Shown: positions 46,558-55,277 of the stretch, in pieces | Layout of the letters: the number at the start of each line of letters is the position of its first letter | How positions within the stretch are numbered: the stretch's first letter is position 1 | Notes under the pieces: model-generated | What the model was told of the DNA's origin: nothing | The model's input: the letters and a program-made list of their open reading frames with translations, nothing else | The model's database searches: none | Translations under genes and position numbers: made by a program | DNA from: Paraflavitalea sp966211765 | Lineage (GTDB): Bacteria; Bacteroidota; Bacteroidia; Chitinophagales; Chitinophagaceae | Reading direction: 5' to 3' | DNA length: 64,000 nucleotides | Assembly: GCA_966211765.1 (NCBI GenBank) | Contig: CBIHOV010000005.1 | Coordinates: 62,001-126,000 of the forward strand

Positions 46558-47487
46558 CTATGATTGAAATGACGATTGCAATTGCCTGAAAAGCTCCTGT
46601 TGTTCGGCAGTCAGCTTTTCCGGTATCAATACTTGTATTTCTACCAACAGATCTCCGGCCTGATCGGGCTTATTGTATACCGGCATGCCCTTACCCCTGA
46701 TGCGAAGCAGCTTGCCACTCTGCGTACCCGCCGGTATTTTGATCTTCAACACGCCCGCCAGGGTATTCACTTCTTTTTCTCCCCCCAATACGGCCGTAAA
46801 CAGGTCTACCGGCACCGTTTGTCGTATATCATCACCATCCCGTTTATACAAAGTGTGTGGCAATACCTGTATGGTGATCAGGAGGTCGCCTGCCGGTCCC
46901 CCATTGATACCCGGAGCACCTTTACCGGCCAGTTTGATGGTAAGACCACTATAGGCGCCCGGTTTGAGGGTGATGCGTATTTTCTGTTCATTGAGTGTAA
47001 CCACCCTGGCCGTACCCTGGTAAGCCTCATCCATACCAATGGTCATTTCGGATTGATAATCCTGCCCTTTATATTTTCGGTTGCCACCCCGTTTTGATCT
47101 ACCTCCACCGGCTGCACCCGACCGGTTGAAGAAATCACCAAAAATGTCGGAGAAGTCGCCGCTCTGTCCATAGAACTCGTCGGAATCGTCGTCAAAACCA
47201 TAGGGTTGCCCACCGCCCGATGATCCACTCTGGTATCTGTGTTGTCCCTGTTGAGCACCATTGAACTGGTTCCAGTTGGCCCCATACTTATCATACTTAT
47301 TTCGCTTCTCCCCATCACTCAGCACTTCATACGCTTCATTGATCTCTTTAAATTTTTCCTCTGCCTCTTTATTGTCGGGGTTCTTATCAGGATGATATTT
47401 AACCGCCAGCTTGCGAAAAGCCTTCTTGATCTCTTCGTCCGTTGCTTTCTTGTTTACACCTAGTATAGAATAATAATCTTTAGCCAC
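46558..47487 (-). CDS. CbpA-like DnaJ-family co-chaperone without zinc finger
   Basis: The protein has 309 residues. J-domain at the N-terminus (YYSILGVNKKATDEEIKKAFRK, HPDKNPDNKEAEEKF), with the HPD motif that stimulates DnaK. A Gly/Ser/Gln/Phe-rich linker follows (about 75-145), then the DnaJ C-terminal substrate-binding domains (GMDEAYQGTARVV, LPHTLYKRDGDDI, VEIQVLIPEKL). There is no CxxCxGxG zinc finger, which makes it CbpA/type II like. It works with DnaK in protein folding. Located in a stress/redox cluster between DsbA-like and thioredoxin genes. Confidence 0.95.
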   Translation of the reverse strand: MAKDYYSILGVNKKATDEEIKKAFRKLAVKYHPDKNPDNKEAEEKFKEINEAYEVLSDGEKRNKYDKYGANWNQFNGAQQGQHRYQSGSSGGGQPYGFDDDSDEFYGQSGDFSDIFGDFFNRSGAAGGGRSKRGGNRKYKGQDYQSEMTIGMDEAYQGTARVVTLNEQKIRITLKPGAYSGLTIKLAGKGAPGINGGPAGDLLITIQVLPHTLYKRDGDDIRQTVPVDLFTAVLGGEKEVNTLAGVLKIKIPAGTQSGKLLRIRGKGMPVYNKPDQAGDLLVEIQVLIPEKLTAEQQELFRQLQSSFQS

Positions 47488-47528
47488 AGGCCTTCAACTG
47501 GTTTAGTATTAAAAAATGATGGTTATTG

Positions 47529-48065
47529 TCAACGTTTCACGGTGATGTGTCGCTCCATTTCGGCCGACAGGCCATCGTAATCATAACTGCCGTTGTACTT
47601 ATGTCCGTTTATGTAAAAAGACGGCGTGCCATTGACCCCACTGCGTACACCACTTTCAAAATCGGCTTCCACTTTCTCTGTCAATGCCGGATCAGCCAGA
47701 TCTCTGTCAAATGCCGCCATATTTAATCCAAGCTCCTTTGCCAATTCGGGAAACAGCTCTTCACTCAACTGATCCTGGTTCTCAAATATAAGATCATGCA
47801 TTTCCCAAAACTGTTCCTGCCTGCCTGCCGCTTCTGCAGCCACAGCAGCTGCAAAAGCGTATTCATGGGCATTGGTCAAAGGGAAATGCCGGAAAGCGAA
47901 CAACATATTTTTAACATAGGTTTTCTGTAATTGTTTGACTATGGGAAAAGCCGCACCACAATGCGGGCATTGATAGTCACCAAATTCGATCAGTTCTATC
48001 ACCGGATGTTGCACACCCTGCACGTGATCGAACTGATTAAGCGGAGGTATGAGCTTTGACGCCAT
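47529..48065 (-). CDS. DsbA-family thioredoxin-fold protein
   Basis: 178 residues from ATG 48065 (MASKLIPPLNQFDHVQG); the same frame is open further upstream, but that part overlaps the peroxiredoxin gene and does not look like the family. Redox motif CPHC in IEFGDYQCPHCGAAFP and the cis-Pro region in VNGTPSFYINGHKYNGSYD match DsbA-like (Thioredoxin_4) proteins. No signal peptide, so it is probably cytoplasmic, unlike classical DsbA. Its start lies 29 bp inside the 3' end of the peroxiredoxin gene, implying coupled translation. Confidence 0.88.
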   Translation of the reverse strand: MASKLIPPLNQFDHVQGVQHPVIELIEFGDYQCPHCGAAFPIVKQLQKTYVKNMLFAFRHFPLTNAHEYAFAAAVAAEAAGRQEQFWEMHDLIFENQDQLSEELFPELAKELGLNMAAFDRDLADPALTEKVEADFESGVRSGVNGTPSFYINGHKYNGSYDYDGLSAEMERHITVKR

Positions 48066-48537
48066 GATCGGTAATTGTTGAGGTTGTAATAGTTTCCAGC
48101 GCTTCAATAATGCCATCAGCACCGGGATTAACAAGGATCGGGGAAAGATAACTCCACCGGATAATACCATTGCCATCAATGACAAACAAGGCCCGTTCAC
48201 ACTGACCTTCCTTTTCATCATAAGCGCCATATTTCCTGGCCACTGCTCCCTTGGGCTCAAAATCGGCCAGCAGGGGGAAATGGAGTTTCCGTTGATCAGC
48301 ATAGGCCTTATGGCACCATTTACTGTCCACAGAAATCCCCAGCAATACAGCATTGTACTTTGCAAAGATCGTGAGCATTTCATTATACAACGCCATCTGG
48401 TCTCCGCAAACAGGGCTCCAATCAGCGGGGTAGAAAGCGAGGATCACATTTTTACCCCTGAACTGTTGCAGGGAAAAGGCCTCATCAGGCGATGCCTGCA
48501 ATTCAAAATCCGGGGCCAAATCATTCTTTGTTAGCAT
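48037..48537 (-). CDS. Peroxiredoxin (AhpC/TSA, BCP/AhpE-like)
   Basis: 166 residues from ATG 48537 (MLTKNDLAPDFELQAS), chosen because it matches the family N-terminus; the open frame begins at 48678. The peroxidatic Cys is in FYPADWSPVCGDQM, and a second Cys in EGQCERALFVID may act as a resolving residue. Reduces peroxides using thioredoxin-type donors, and thioredoxin is encoded four genes down the same strand. First gene of the redox/chaperone cluster. Confidence 0.9.
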   Translation of the reverse strand: MLTKNDLAPDFELQASPDEAFSLQQFRGKNVILAFYPADWSPVCGDQMALYNEMLTIFAKYNAVLLGISVDSKWCHKAYADQRKLHFPLLADFEPKGAVARKYGAYDEKEGQCERALFVIDGNGIIRWSYLSPILVNPGADGIIEALETITTSTITDHGVKAHTSA

Positions 48538-48801
48538 AATCAGGATGTATTTTATAAATGATGGAAGAGAAAAGGGGATACGGCAAACAACGGCCGGATA
48601 GGATATTAAAGCTACAATAAGATTCTCAATGATGGAGGTTATATCCTGCCCGATCTTACTTAACCCTTTGTGCTTCAAACTTCATGCCCCGACAGAACTC
48701 AGCCAGCCATGGACATCCCACCGGCCAATGAAAGGTGTCACCTGTTCTCAACAATCCAGCATCCTCCTTGTTATTTTTCCATATATCATCAAATACCATA
48801 T

Positions 48802-49833
48802 ATGGAATACAGACAATTAGGCAATTCAGGGCTGCAGGTACCCGTACTAAGTTTTGGTACTGCAACATTTGGTGGCGTGGGTGAATTCTTTAAGGCATGG
48901 GGCACTACCCAGCAGGAAGACGCCAACCGCATGGTGAAGCTGTGCATGGAGGCAGGTGTCAACTTTTTTGATACAGCCAATGTGTATTCAAGAGGCGTAG
49001 CAGAAGAAATACTGGGTGTAGCCGTGAAAGGGATCAGGGATCAACTGATCATTTCCACCAAGGCCACTTTTCCCATGACTGATGGGCCAAACGATTTCAG
49101 TTCTTCCCGCTTTCACCTTTTGAGACAGGTGGAAGACTCCCTGCGCCGCCTGCAAACCGACTATATCGACATCTACCATATGCATGGCTTTGATGGCAAT
49201 ACACCAGTAGATGAAACACTGCGCACCCTGGACAACCTGATACAAAGTGGTAAAGTACGATACATAGCCTGCTCCAATTTCTCCGGCTGGCACCTGATGA
49301 AATCTTTATCCGTTTCAGAAAGGTATGGCTGGGCAAAATACATTGCACACCAGGCTTATTATTCCCTCCTGGACCGCGAATTTGAATGGGAACTGATGCC
49401 GCTGGGTGTAGACCAGAAAATTGGCACGATCGTATGGAGCCCGCTGGCTTCAGGTCGCCTGGGCGGCAAATACCGGCGCAACCAGCCATTGCCCCAGGAT
49501 ACCCGCGTGCAGCAAGGTGGTGGCCATGGTCCCGCACTCAACGAAGCACTCCTGTACAATATCATGGATGCACTGGATGAGGTAGCTGCCGAAACCGGCA
49601 AAAGCGTAGCACAGGTAGCTTTGAACTGGCTCTTGCAAAGGCCTACGGTTGTGAACATCATCATTGGCGCCCGCAATGAAGAACAACTGCAGCAGAACCT
49701 CGGTGCTGTGGGCTGGAACCTTACCACTGACCAGGTCAAGAAACTAGATGCAGCCAGTGAGCGGGAGCCAGTGTACCCTTATTGGCACCAGCGCCAGAAC
49801 CTGCAGCTCAATCCCTTGCCAAAGTTTTATTAA
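48802..49833 (+). CDS. Aldo/keto reductase
   Basis: 343 residues from ATG 48802 (MEYRQLGNSGLQVP), the usual AKR start; a longer frame from 48670 adds 44 residues that look non-coding. The AKR barrel shows VNFFDTANVYSRG with catalytic Asp and Tyr, ISTKATFPM with Lys, DIYHMHGFDGNTP with His, and the NADPH-binding VNIIIGARNEEQL near the C-terminus. It resembles the AKR subgroup of general stress and sugar-aldehyde reductases; the substrate is unknown. Convergent to the TIM-barrel gene with a shared terminator between them. Confidence 0.92.
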   Translation: MEYRQLGNSGLQVPVLSFGTATFGGVGEFFKAWGTTQQEDANRMVKLCMEAGVNFFDTANVYSRGVAEEILGVAVKGIRDQLIISTKATFPMTDGPNDFSSSRFHLLRQVEDSLRRLQTDYIDIYHMHGFDGNTPVDETLRTLDNLIQSGKVRYIACSNFSGWHLMKSLSVSERYGWAKYIAHQAYYSLLDREFEWELMPLGVDQKIGTIVWSPLASGRLGGKYRRNQPLPQDTRVQQGGGHGPALNEALLYNIMDALDEVAAETGKSVAQVALNWLLQRPTVVNIIIGARNEEQLQQNLGAVGWNLTTDQVKKLDAASEREPVYPYWHQRQNLQLNPLPKFY

Positions 49834-49926
49834 AGGCAACAAGGCATTGAGGCAAACAGGCAACGAGGTATAAAGACCATTACTCAATAAGGATATTATT
49901 AAGTATTTCGATAGCAACTCCCCCAC

Positions 49927-49962
49927 AAAAAAGCCGCTCAGTTTTAACTGAAGCGGCTTTTT
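49927..49962. terminator. Bidirectional terminator between AKR and isomerase-like genes
   Basis: Long hairpin with arms aaaaaagccgct-cagtt and aactgaagcggctttttt, one bulged base, and A/T runs on both outer sides. It serves both convergent genes. Confidence 0.85.
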
Positions 49963-49977
49963 AAATGAGGTCAGCAT

Positions 49978-50811
49978 TTATCCTATTGATTTCACTACTC
50001 CTTTGAAGTATCCGGCTGATTCAGCCAGTCCTGCTAAAGGATCGGTCATGTCTTTTTCAAATTCTATACTGCAGATGCCCTGGTAATTGCTTTTACGCAA
50101 TGCTTTTACCAAAGCAGGGAAATCGATAACACCACGGCCCACTTCGATAGCCTTACCATCTTTGGCAGCCAGGCTTACATCCTTAATGTGCAGGTCAAAT
50201 ATCCTGTTCTTGTATTGCTTTACAACTGCTGCCGGATCGGCCCCTGCCCGGATGGCGTGACCAATATCCATGCACAGGCCCATTTTTTCATCCCGGTCTT
50301 TGATAAGGTCATACGCATTCTTAGGGCTAGGGTATAACTTATCTTCCGGACCATGGTTGTGAATGGCCAGCCTGATGCCAGATGATTTTACTACGGTTTC
50401 CGTATAATCCAGCAACTCAGGATTGGGTACGCCCACAATAAGCGGTACCCCTACTCTTTTGGCGTAATCAAAGGCCTGGTCCACGGCCTCTTTCGACTTC
50501 ATATAGATCACCCCTACAGCATAAACTTTAATGTCCGCATCGGCAAACTGCTTTAATACACTCTGGATCTTTTCGTCGGTGCTGTTGAGTGGCAGGTGAA
50601 AATCCTTTACGGAAATATATTTGATGTCCACCTTCTTCATCATGGCAATGGCTTTCTCCAGGTCAAATTTCGCAAAAGTGTAACCGGCAATGCCTGTATT
50701 AAGCGGCGCAGGGCCTTTGGGCGCAATGGCGGCATGGGAAGCAAGGGGTAATGTTAGGGTACCTGCCAGTCCTAAGGCAGATTGCTGTAAAAAGTTACGT
50801 CTTGATGTCAT
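49978..50811 (-). CDS. Sugar phosphate isomerase/epimerase-like TIM-barrel protein with Tat-type signal
   Basis: The protein has 277 residues. The N-terminus MTSRRNFLQQSALGLAGTLT carries an SRRNFL twin-arginine motif, then a hydrophobic stretch ending SHA, so folded export by Tat is expected. The rest is an AP-endonuclease-2-type TIM barrel (YISVKDFHLPL, LAIHNHGPEDKLYPSP, MGLCMDIGHAIRAG, DLHIKDVSLA, ICSIEFEKDM) with metal-binding His, Asp and Glu in typical positions. Bacteroidota encode many such exported proteins; some act on sugars or inositols. Substrate unknown. Confidence 0.88.
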   Translation of the reverse strand: MTSRRNFLQQSALGLAGTLTLPLASHAAIAPKGPAPLNTGIAGYTFAKFDLEKAIAMMKKVDIKYISVKDFHLPLNSTDEKIQSVLKQFADADIKVYAVGVIYMKSKEAVDQAFDYAKRVGVPLIVGVPNPELLDYTETVVKSSGIRLAIHNHGPEDKLYPSPKNAYDLIKDRDEKMGLCMDIGHAIRAGADPAAVVKQYKNRIFDLHIKDVSLAAKDGKAIEVGRGVIDFPALVKALRKSNYQGICSIEFEKDMTDPLAGLAESAGYFKGVVKSIG

Positions 50812-51149
50812 ATAGCTCGTTTATACAGTTGGTTGATATGAACCCGGAAGATACAACTTGTAACATAAAAGGGTTTGCCTTAAATCAATTTTTAACCTGG
50901 GGGCTTACAAATGATACTTCTACGCAATCATATTTGCAGTTTTTATAGTAACTTTGATTTCAACAGCCCTCTATTCAATTTCCCTCTTTCCTGTGTAAGC
51001 TACCGTGTTCCTTTGCCTATGTGTACTGTCAAACCGCAGTATCTCCCGGGTCTCACTCCACAACCAGAAACAAAAGATTGCAGCCAGAATACCCCCTGGT
51101 TCGTCAATCATTTTAACCCTTGTATTAGTTACCCTAAACTGTTTCAGTC
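50812..51149. promoter_or_regulatory. Intergenic region with a TAnnTTTG match
   Basis: 338 bp with no convincing gene. A perfect TAnnTTTG box (taactttg, 50949-50956) points toward the small membrane protein gene, which would then have a leader of nearly 190 nt. No -33 element at the right distance. Nothing else stands out. Confidence 0.25.
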
Positions 51150-51500
51150 ATGGAGATGTTTGATTATTTACCCGCAATTGTGAAAACCCTGATGGGCATT
51201 TCGCTCGGAGGCTTATTCCTGTCTATGCTCTTTGTAGACAAAATAAAACTGAATGGCAAAGAAAAAGGAGGCCGTAATATTGTTATCACCCTGGGTGTTA
51301 GCCTCGTAGCCACCTTATTGTTTTCCATGCTCACCATTTTCCTCCTTTCCGAAAACGTTTCAGATTCTTTAAGCAGTGAACTGATGCCGCTGGAAGCCAC
51401 AGTTTGTGCCTCCCTGGCCATCCTGTCGTTCATGCCCGTACTGGTGGCCCTGTTTAAAATTTCTGTGCTCCTGATGAGGAGAAAGCAAAAGCCTGCCTGA
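51150..51500 (+). CDS. Small membrane protein of unknown function
   Basis: The protein has 116 residues with three predicted membrane segments: residues about 9-28 (IVKTLMGISLGGLFLSMLFV), 45-67 (VITLGVSLVATLLFSMLTIFLL) and 85-110 (ATVCASLAILSFMPVLVALFKISVLLM), and basic ends. I recognise no family. It precedes the membrane-anchored LuxR-type gene on the same strand (over 100 bp apart), so a link is possible but weak. Confidence 0.6.
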   Translation: MEMFDYLPAIVKTLMGISLGGLFLSMLFVDKIKLNGKEKGGRNIVITLGVSLVATLLFSMLTIFLLSENVSDSLSSELMPLEATVCASLAILSFMPVLVALFKISVLLMRRKQKPA

Positions 51501-51597
51501 CCGGTACGGCCAACCTCTAGATGAACACAGCCAGTCGCCTCACACACCCTCGCCCGGTGGCGAGCGCGCCCTGCTTATATGCCTGAGAAGAAATTTG

Positions 51598-51605
51598 TAT
51601 TTTTG
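51598..51605 (+). promoter_or_regulatory. TAnnTTTG box before the membrane LuxR-type gene
   Basis: tatttttg is a perfect match to the Bacteroidota -7 box, 31 bp before the ATG at 51636. It lies inside the longest open frame (from 51579), which argues that translation starts further down. The -33 element is poor. Confidence 0.4.
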
Positions 51606-51635
51606 GTACAGGCATCCAACATGCCCGGCACATCT

Positions 51636-52127
51636 ATGATCACAAAGGCAATTATAAGGCATAAGCTCGTCATCCTGTACGGCATTTCTCTGGCCGCTTT
51701 ACTTTTTTTACTGCGGTGGCTGCAGTTGCGTTTCATCATCATAGATCATGCCTTTGAGGTATATGCCGGCGCCATCGCCCTTATTTTTACCGCCCTCGGC
51801 ATCTGGCTCGCCATGAAGCTCACCAAACCAAAGATCAGGACAGTAGTAATAGAAAAAGAAGTATTCATCCACAAAGAGGTGCCGGCACCCCCAAAGGCCG
51901 ATTTTACCGTTAATAAAAAAGCGCTCCACCAGTCCGGCATCAGCAAGCGGGAAATGGATGTGCTCCAATTAATAGCCCAGGGATGCAGCAACCAGGAAAT
52001 AGCCAACCAGTTATTTGTTTCACTGAACACCGTGAAGACCCACTCCTCCAACCTCTTCCTCAAATTGGATGTAAAGAGAAGGACCCAGGCCATAGAAAAA
52101 GCTAAAAGATTGAGTCTCATTCCTTAA
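51636..52127 (+). CDS. Membrane-anchored LuxR-type HTH protein without receiver domain
   Basis: 163 residues from ATG 51636 (MITKAIIRHKLVIL); starts at 51621 and 51579 are also open. Two membrane segments (VILYGISLAALLFLLRWL and VYAGAIALIFTALGIWLAM) are followed by a short linker and a LuxR/GerE HTH: ISKREMDVLQLIAQGCSNQEIANQLFVSLNTVKTHSSNL in outline. There is no receiver or ligand domain, so the signal must come through the membrane or by partner proteins. It is a DNA-binding regulator tethered to the inner membrane. The next gene encodes a DUF4199 membrane protein. Confidence 0.85.
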   Translation: MITKAIIRHKLVILYGISLAALLFLLRWLQLRFIIIDHAFEVYAGAIALIFTALGIWLAMKLTKPKIRTVVIEKEVFIHKEVPAPPKADFTVNKKALHQSGISKREMDVLQLIAQGCSNQEIANQLFVSLNTVKTHSSNLFLKLDVKRRTQAIEKAKRLSLIP

Positions 52128-52248
52128 TATCTATCCCCCATAGGTATGAAATGAGTTAAAGCCCGAAAAATCACCCCAAAGTGTGAGGGCCGGTATGGTT
52201 TTAAACTTCAAATTTGCCGGGTCACCTTTCAACAAAACGTCATCGTAC

Positions 52249-52785
52249 ATGAAAAAGATCATTCTTGTATTTGGATTGATTGCCGGCCTCATCGTTACCA
52301 CCATGATGGTTTATTCCGCTTCCAGGATTGCCAACCACCAGGACTTCAAAGGAAATGAAGTGCTTGGTTATACCACCATGCTGGTAGCCTTTTCTTTCAT
52401 CTTTGTGGGCATAAAGAATTTCAGGGACAAACACAACCAGGGGGTAATTTCTTTCGGCAAGGCTTTCAGGATAGGTCTCTATATCACATTGGTAGCCTCT
52501 ACCATGTATGTGGTGGTTTGGCTGGTGGATTATTATGTATTCATCCCCGACTTTGCCGAAAAATATGCCACCTGCGTGATGGATAAAGCCAAAAGCAAGG
52601 GCGCCACACCTGCTGAGCTGAACGAGCAGGCAGCTGAAATGGCAAAGTTTACCGAAATGTATAAGAACCCATTATTTGTGATCCTGTTCACCTATGTGGA
52701 GATATTTCCCATTGGATTGATCGTATCCCTGATCAGCGCCCTGCTTTTAAAAAGAAAAGCAAGGCCAGCGGTCCAGGCTGCCTGA
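52249..52785 (+). CDS. DUF4199-domain membrane protein
   Basis: 178 residues from ATG 52249 (MKKIILVFGLIAGLIVTTMM), the usual beginning of the family; the open frame begins at 52183. Four membrane segments are seen, with the DUF4199 features NKQG/FGKAFRIGLYI-like turn (QGVISFGKAFRIGL) and a polar, helical periplasmic loop (MDKAKSKGATPAELNEQAAEM). The family is restricted to Bacteroidota as far as I know and has no known function. Located after the LuxR-type membrane protein gene, about 120 bp. Confidence 0.88.
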   Translation: MKKIILVFGLIAGLIVTTMMVYSASRIANHQDFKGNEVLGYTTMLVAFSFIFVGIKNFRDKHNQGVISFGKAFRIGLYITLVASTMYVVVWLVDYYVFIPDFAEKYATCVMDKAKSKGATPAELNEQAAEMAKFTEMYKNPLFVILFTYVEIFPIGLIVSLISALLLKRKARPAVQAA

Positions 52786-52839
52786 TCATAAAGAGGCTGC
52801 CCAGGCACTTATATCTTACCTTCCATAAATACTTAACAC

Positions 52840-53223
52840 ATGAAAATCATAATAACCAGTGTAATGGTCAAGGACCAGGATCAAGCCCTTACATTTTACA
52901 CGGAGAAACTGGGATTTCTAAAGAAGCAGGACATCCCCATGGGTGGCCCCAGGTGGTTAACAGTTGTAGCGCCTGATAGTCCGGATGGAGTTGAGCTGTT
53001 ACTGGAGCCTATCGGGTTCCCGCCGGCCCTCACCTATCAGCAGGCATTGTTTGATGCCGGTATCCCAGCCACCCTGTTTGGTGTTGACAATATACAGGAG
53101 GAATATGAACGACTGGAAAAACTGGGCGTGCAGTTCAAGACCCCACCTACACAAATGGGTCCCGTCATGATCGCCAAATTTGATGATACTGTGGGCAACC
53201 TGATCCAAATAGTACAGCAATAA
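52840..53223 (+). CDS. VOC-family (glyoxalase/bleomycin-resistance fold) protein
   Basis: The protein has 127 residues. The VOC fold is shown by VKDQDQALTFYTEKLGF at the N-terminus and TVGNLIQIVQQ at the C-terminus, with GVELLLEPIG in between. Many such small proteins are lyases, dioxygenase-like or binding proteins; metal ligands (Glu in ELLLEP) are only partly clear. Single gene, followed by its own terminator. Substrate unknown. Confidence 0.9.
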   Translation: MKIIITSVMVKDQDQALTFYTEKLGFLKKQDIPMGGPRWLTVVAPDSPDGVELLLEPIGFPPALTYQQALFDAGIPATLFGVDNIQEEYERLEKLGVQFKTPPTQMGPVMIAKFDDTVGNLIQIVQQ

Positions 53224-53250
53224 ATTAATGTGCTTTTAATTCAAACAGGC

Positions 53251-53284
53251 AACTGCGAAGCTCGTCACTTCGCAGTTTGCTTTT
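53251..53284 (+). terminator. Intrinsic terminator after the VOC gene
   Basis: Perfect 10-bp stem (53251-53260 with 53268-53277), 7-nt loop, then a T-rich tail ttgctttt. Confidence 0.8.
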
Positions 53285-53508
53285 CCTATCCCTTGTAAGT
53301 TGCACTTCGGAACCCTTATGTTTAAATAGAGTCTGTTCTAACGTTGTTTTAACGGTCCTTTACCATTCCTTTAAGATATCCGGCACGGCTTTTTCAATAC
53401 TTTTGCAGACCCCCTATTCTACTTGCAAAATTCACCAGACCAGTTTCTCCACGCGCCAATTCCAACTGCCCAAAAGAGTTTCGTTATTCACTTTAAAAAA
53501 CACATGAT

Positions 53509-54252
53509 ATGAACAAGGTTTTGTTTTATCTCCGTAGGAGTTTGATCCCTGTGGTGGCAGTTGTATCGGCAGGTGTATTGTTTACCGCCTGTTTGAAAGA
53601 TAAAGACAATGGCCCCGATATTCCCGCAGCAGGTTTGATGGCTTTTAACCTGGCGCCCGACCAATCGGCATTGGTGATCAGGCTTTCAGGCAATAGTCTA
53701 ACCCAGGCGCCGCTCGACTATACCAGTTATACCGGCGTGTACCAGAACATTTACACAGGCAGTAGACCAGTAGAAGCTTTTGACTACAGAAATGGCACCA
53801 GGCTCACCAATACCAATTACACCTTTGAGCCCAACAAGTATTATTCCCTGTTCGTTATTGGCGCCGACAGTGCTTACAAGAACATTGTATCGGTTGACAA
53901 CTTTGATAGTTTGACAACTGCTGATGGCAAGGCCTATGTGCGGTATATCAACGCCATTACCGATTCGGTGAACACGCCCAATGTAACCATTGCAGCCGGC
54001 GGCAATAATGTAGTCAATGAAAATGCAACTTATGGCGCAGTAAGTGAATTCAAGGCAGTAACACCGGGACAAGTTAGTGTTGTTGTAAAGAACAACAATG
54101 GTGTGGATGCCAGTCGCAACATTACCCTGGAGGGGAAAAAGGTTTATACCATTTTATTGGCAGGAAAACCTGGTGCTACCAATGACAATCAAAAAGTACA
54201 GATCAGGTTTATTGTCAATGGCACTGTAACCGATGATGCATCCAAGCAGTAA
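53509..54252 (+). CDS. DUF4397-domain lipoprotein
   Basis: The protein has 247 residues. Signal region MNKVLFYLRRSLIPVVAVVSAGVLFTAC with lipobox Cys28. The body shows two beta-sandwich-like repeats of DUF4397 type (AYVRYINAITDSVNTPNVTI, VSEFKAVTPGQVSVVVKNNN, KVYTILLAGKPG). The family is found on the surface of Bacteroidota; its role is unknown, possibly carbohydrate or matrix association. Single gene followed by a terminator. Confidence 0.85.
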   Translation: MNKVLFYLRRSLIPVVAVVSAGVLFTACLKDKDNGPDIPAAGLMAFNLAPDQSALVIRLSGNSLTQAPLDYTSYTGVYQNIYTGSRPVEAFDYRNGTRLTNTNYTFEPNKYYSLFVIGADSAYKNIVSVDNFDSLTTADGKAYVRYINAITDSVNTPNVTIAAGGNNVVNENATYGAVSEFKAVTPGQVSVVVKNNNGVDASRNITLEGKKVYTILLAGKPGATNDNQKVQIRFIVNGTVTDDASKQ

Positions 54253-54280
54253 AACCGAATTACAAGATCCAATATACCCG

Positions 54281-54312
54281 AAGCCCTCCCATGTTATGTG
54301 TGGAGGGCTTTG
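54281..54312 (+). terminator. Hairpin terminator after the DUF4397 gene
   Basis: Perfect 9-bp stem (54281-54289 with 54302-54310) and a short T-rich tail, 28 bp after the stop codon. Confidence 0.7.
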
Positions 54313-54464
54313 TATTAAAAATAACTGGTCTACTATCACCTTCCTATGCTCTCTCTCAGAAACGTACCCTGGACCTGCGCTTCGCTCAATAAATCCCCCG
54401 TCTACTAACTAATACTCGCCTACGGTCGTCTTTCTATGCACTTTTGTATATCAATAGCATAACC

Positions 54465-55055
54465 ATGAAAGCATTAACACTCTTCAGCGCCCTGTCCGTC
54501 ACCCTATTAACTGCATTTACAGCTGGTGACAACCCAAGGGTCAAAGATTATTTCGGTGTACCCGGTCCGCTCGAATTCAACAAAGCAACTTACCGCCTCT
54601 CCTGGAGTACGCATCCCAGCGCCACCTATTATCAGCAGGAGTACCTGCCTACCGGCCAAACCAGTGATAAATATACCACCATGATCTTGCTGGAAGTGGC
54701 CACCGGCGACTTTACACTGGCCGAACTGGTCAAATCCAAAACAGCCGAATTGGACCAGCGCAAGAAAACAGATCTGACCACCAACTATGCCGTTATTCAA
54801 AATCCCAATACGGGCGAATACCTGCTTGACTTCGTGATCAGCCAGGGCACAGGCGCCGCCAGCATTGTAGAGTGGAACGTCTACCGCTATGTAAAATTGA
54901 AAGACAAAGCAGGTGGCAAAGGCGTGCAACTGATAGGCTACAGCAAGCGGGCCTACGGCGATGCCGGCACAGCATTTCTCAAACAACTAAAAACAGCGCG
55001 CACAGCCGATATCAATTCTATGGCAACATACAAAGTACCGGAAGTAAAGCTGTAA
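54465..55055 (+). CDS. Secreted protein of unknown function
   Basis: 196 residues from ATG 54465 (MKALTLFSALSVTLLTAFTA), which gives a signal peptide; seven more residues are possible upstream. The mature part is mixed alpha/beta (YRLSWSTHPSATYYQQEYLP, MILLEVATGDFTLAELVK, EYLLDFVISQGTG, VEWNVYRYVKLKD) with no Cys and no motif that I recognise. It stands alone and is followed by a region without genes. Confidence 0.7.
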   Translation: MKALTLFSALSVTLLTAFTAGDNPRVKDYFGVPGPLEFNKATYRLSWSTHPSATYYQQEYLPTGQTSDKYTTMILLEVATGDFTLAELVKSKTAELDQRKKTDLTTNYAVIQNPNTGEYLLDFVISQGTGAASIVEWNVYRYVKLKDKAGGKGVQLIGYSKRAYGDAGTAFLKQLKTARTADINSMATYKVPEVKL

Positions 55056-55277
55056 GAAGCTGGGTTAAGCTTTAGCTCATGAGGTCTTGTTTTTTCTGAC
55101 TGTTCATTTACAAATCTTCCTCCGCTGGCATAGGTCTCCAACCTGATAAATTCCAAGCTCTTAATTTGACAAAGTAGCCTTCATTAAAATCTTCAAGTTT
55201 TAAAATGCCTGTTTCGGCAACGACTTTGTCTGTTAAAAGGATTTATTGCTTCGCTTCAGCCCATTGCAGGAATAATT

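Noticed and set aside
53277..53507. Small ORF (76 codons) after the VOC terminator
   Set aside because: Starts inside the terminator tail, has Ser/Leu-rich random composition and no recognisable signal or motif.
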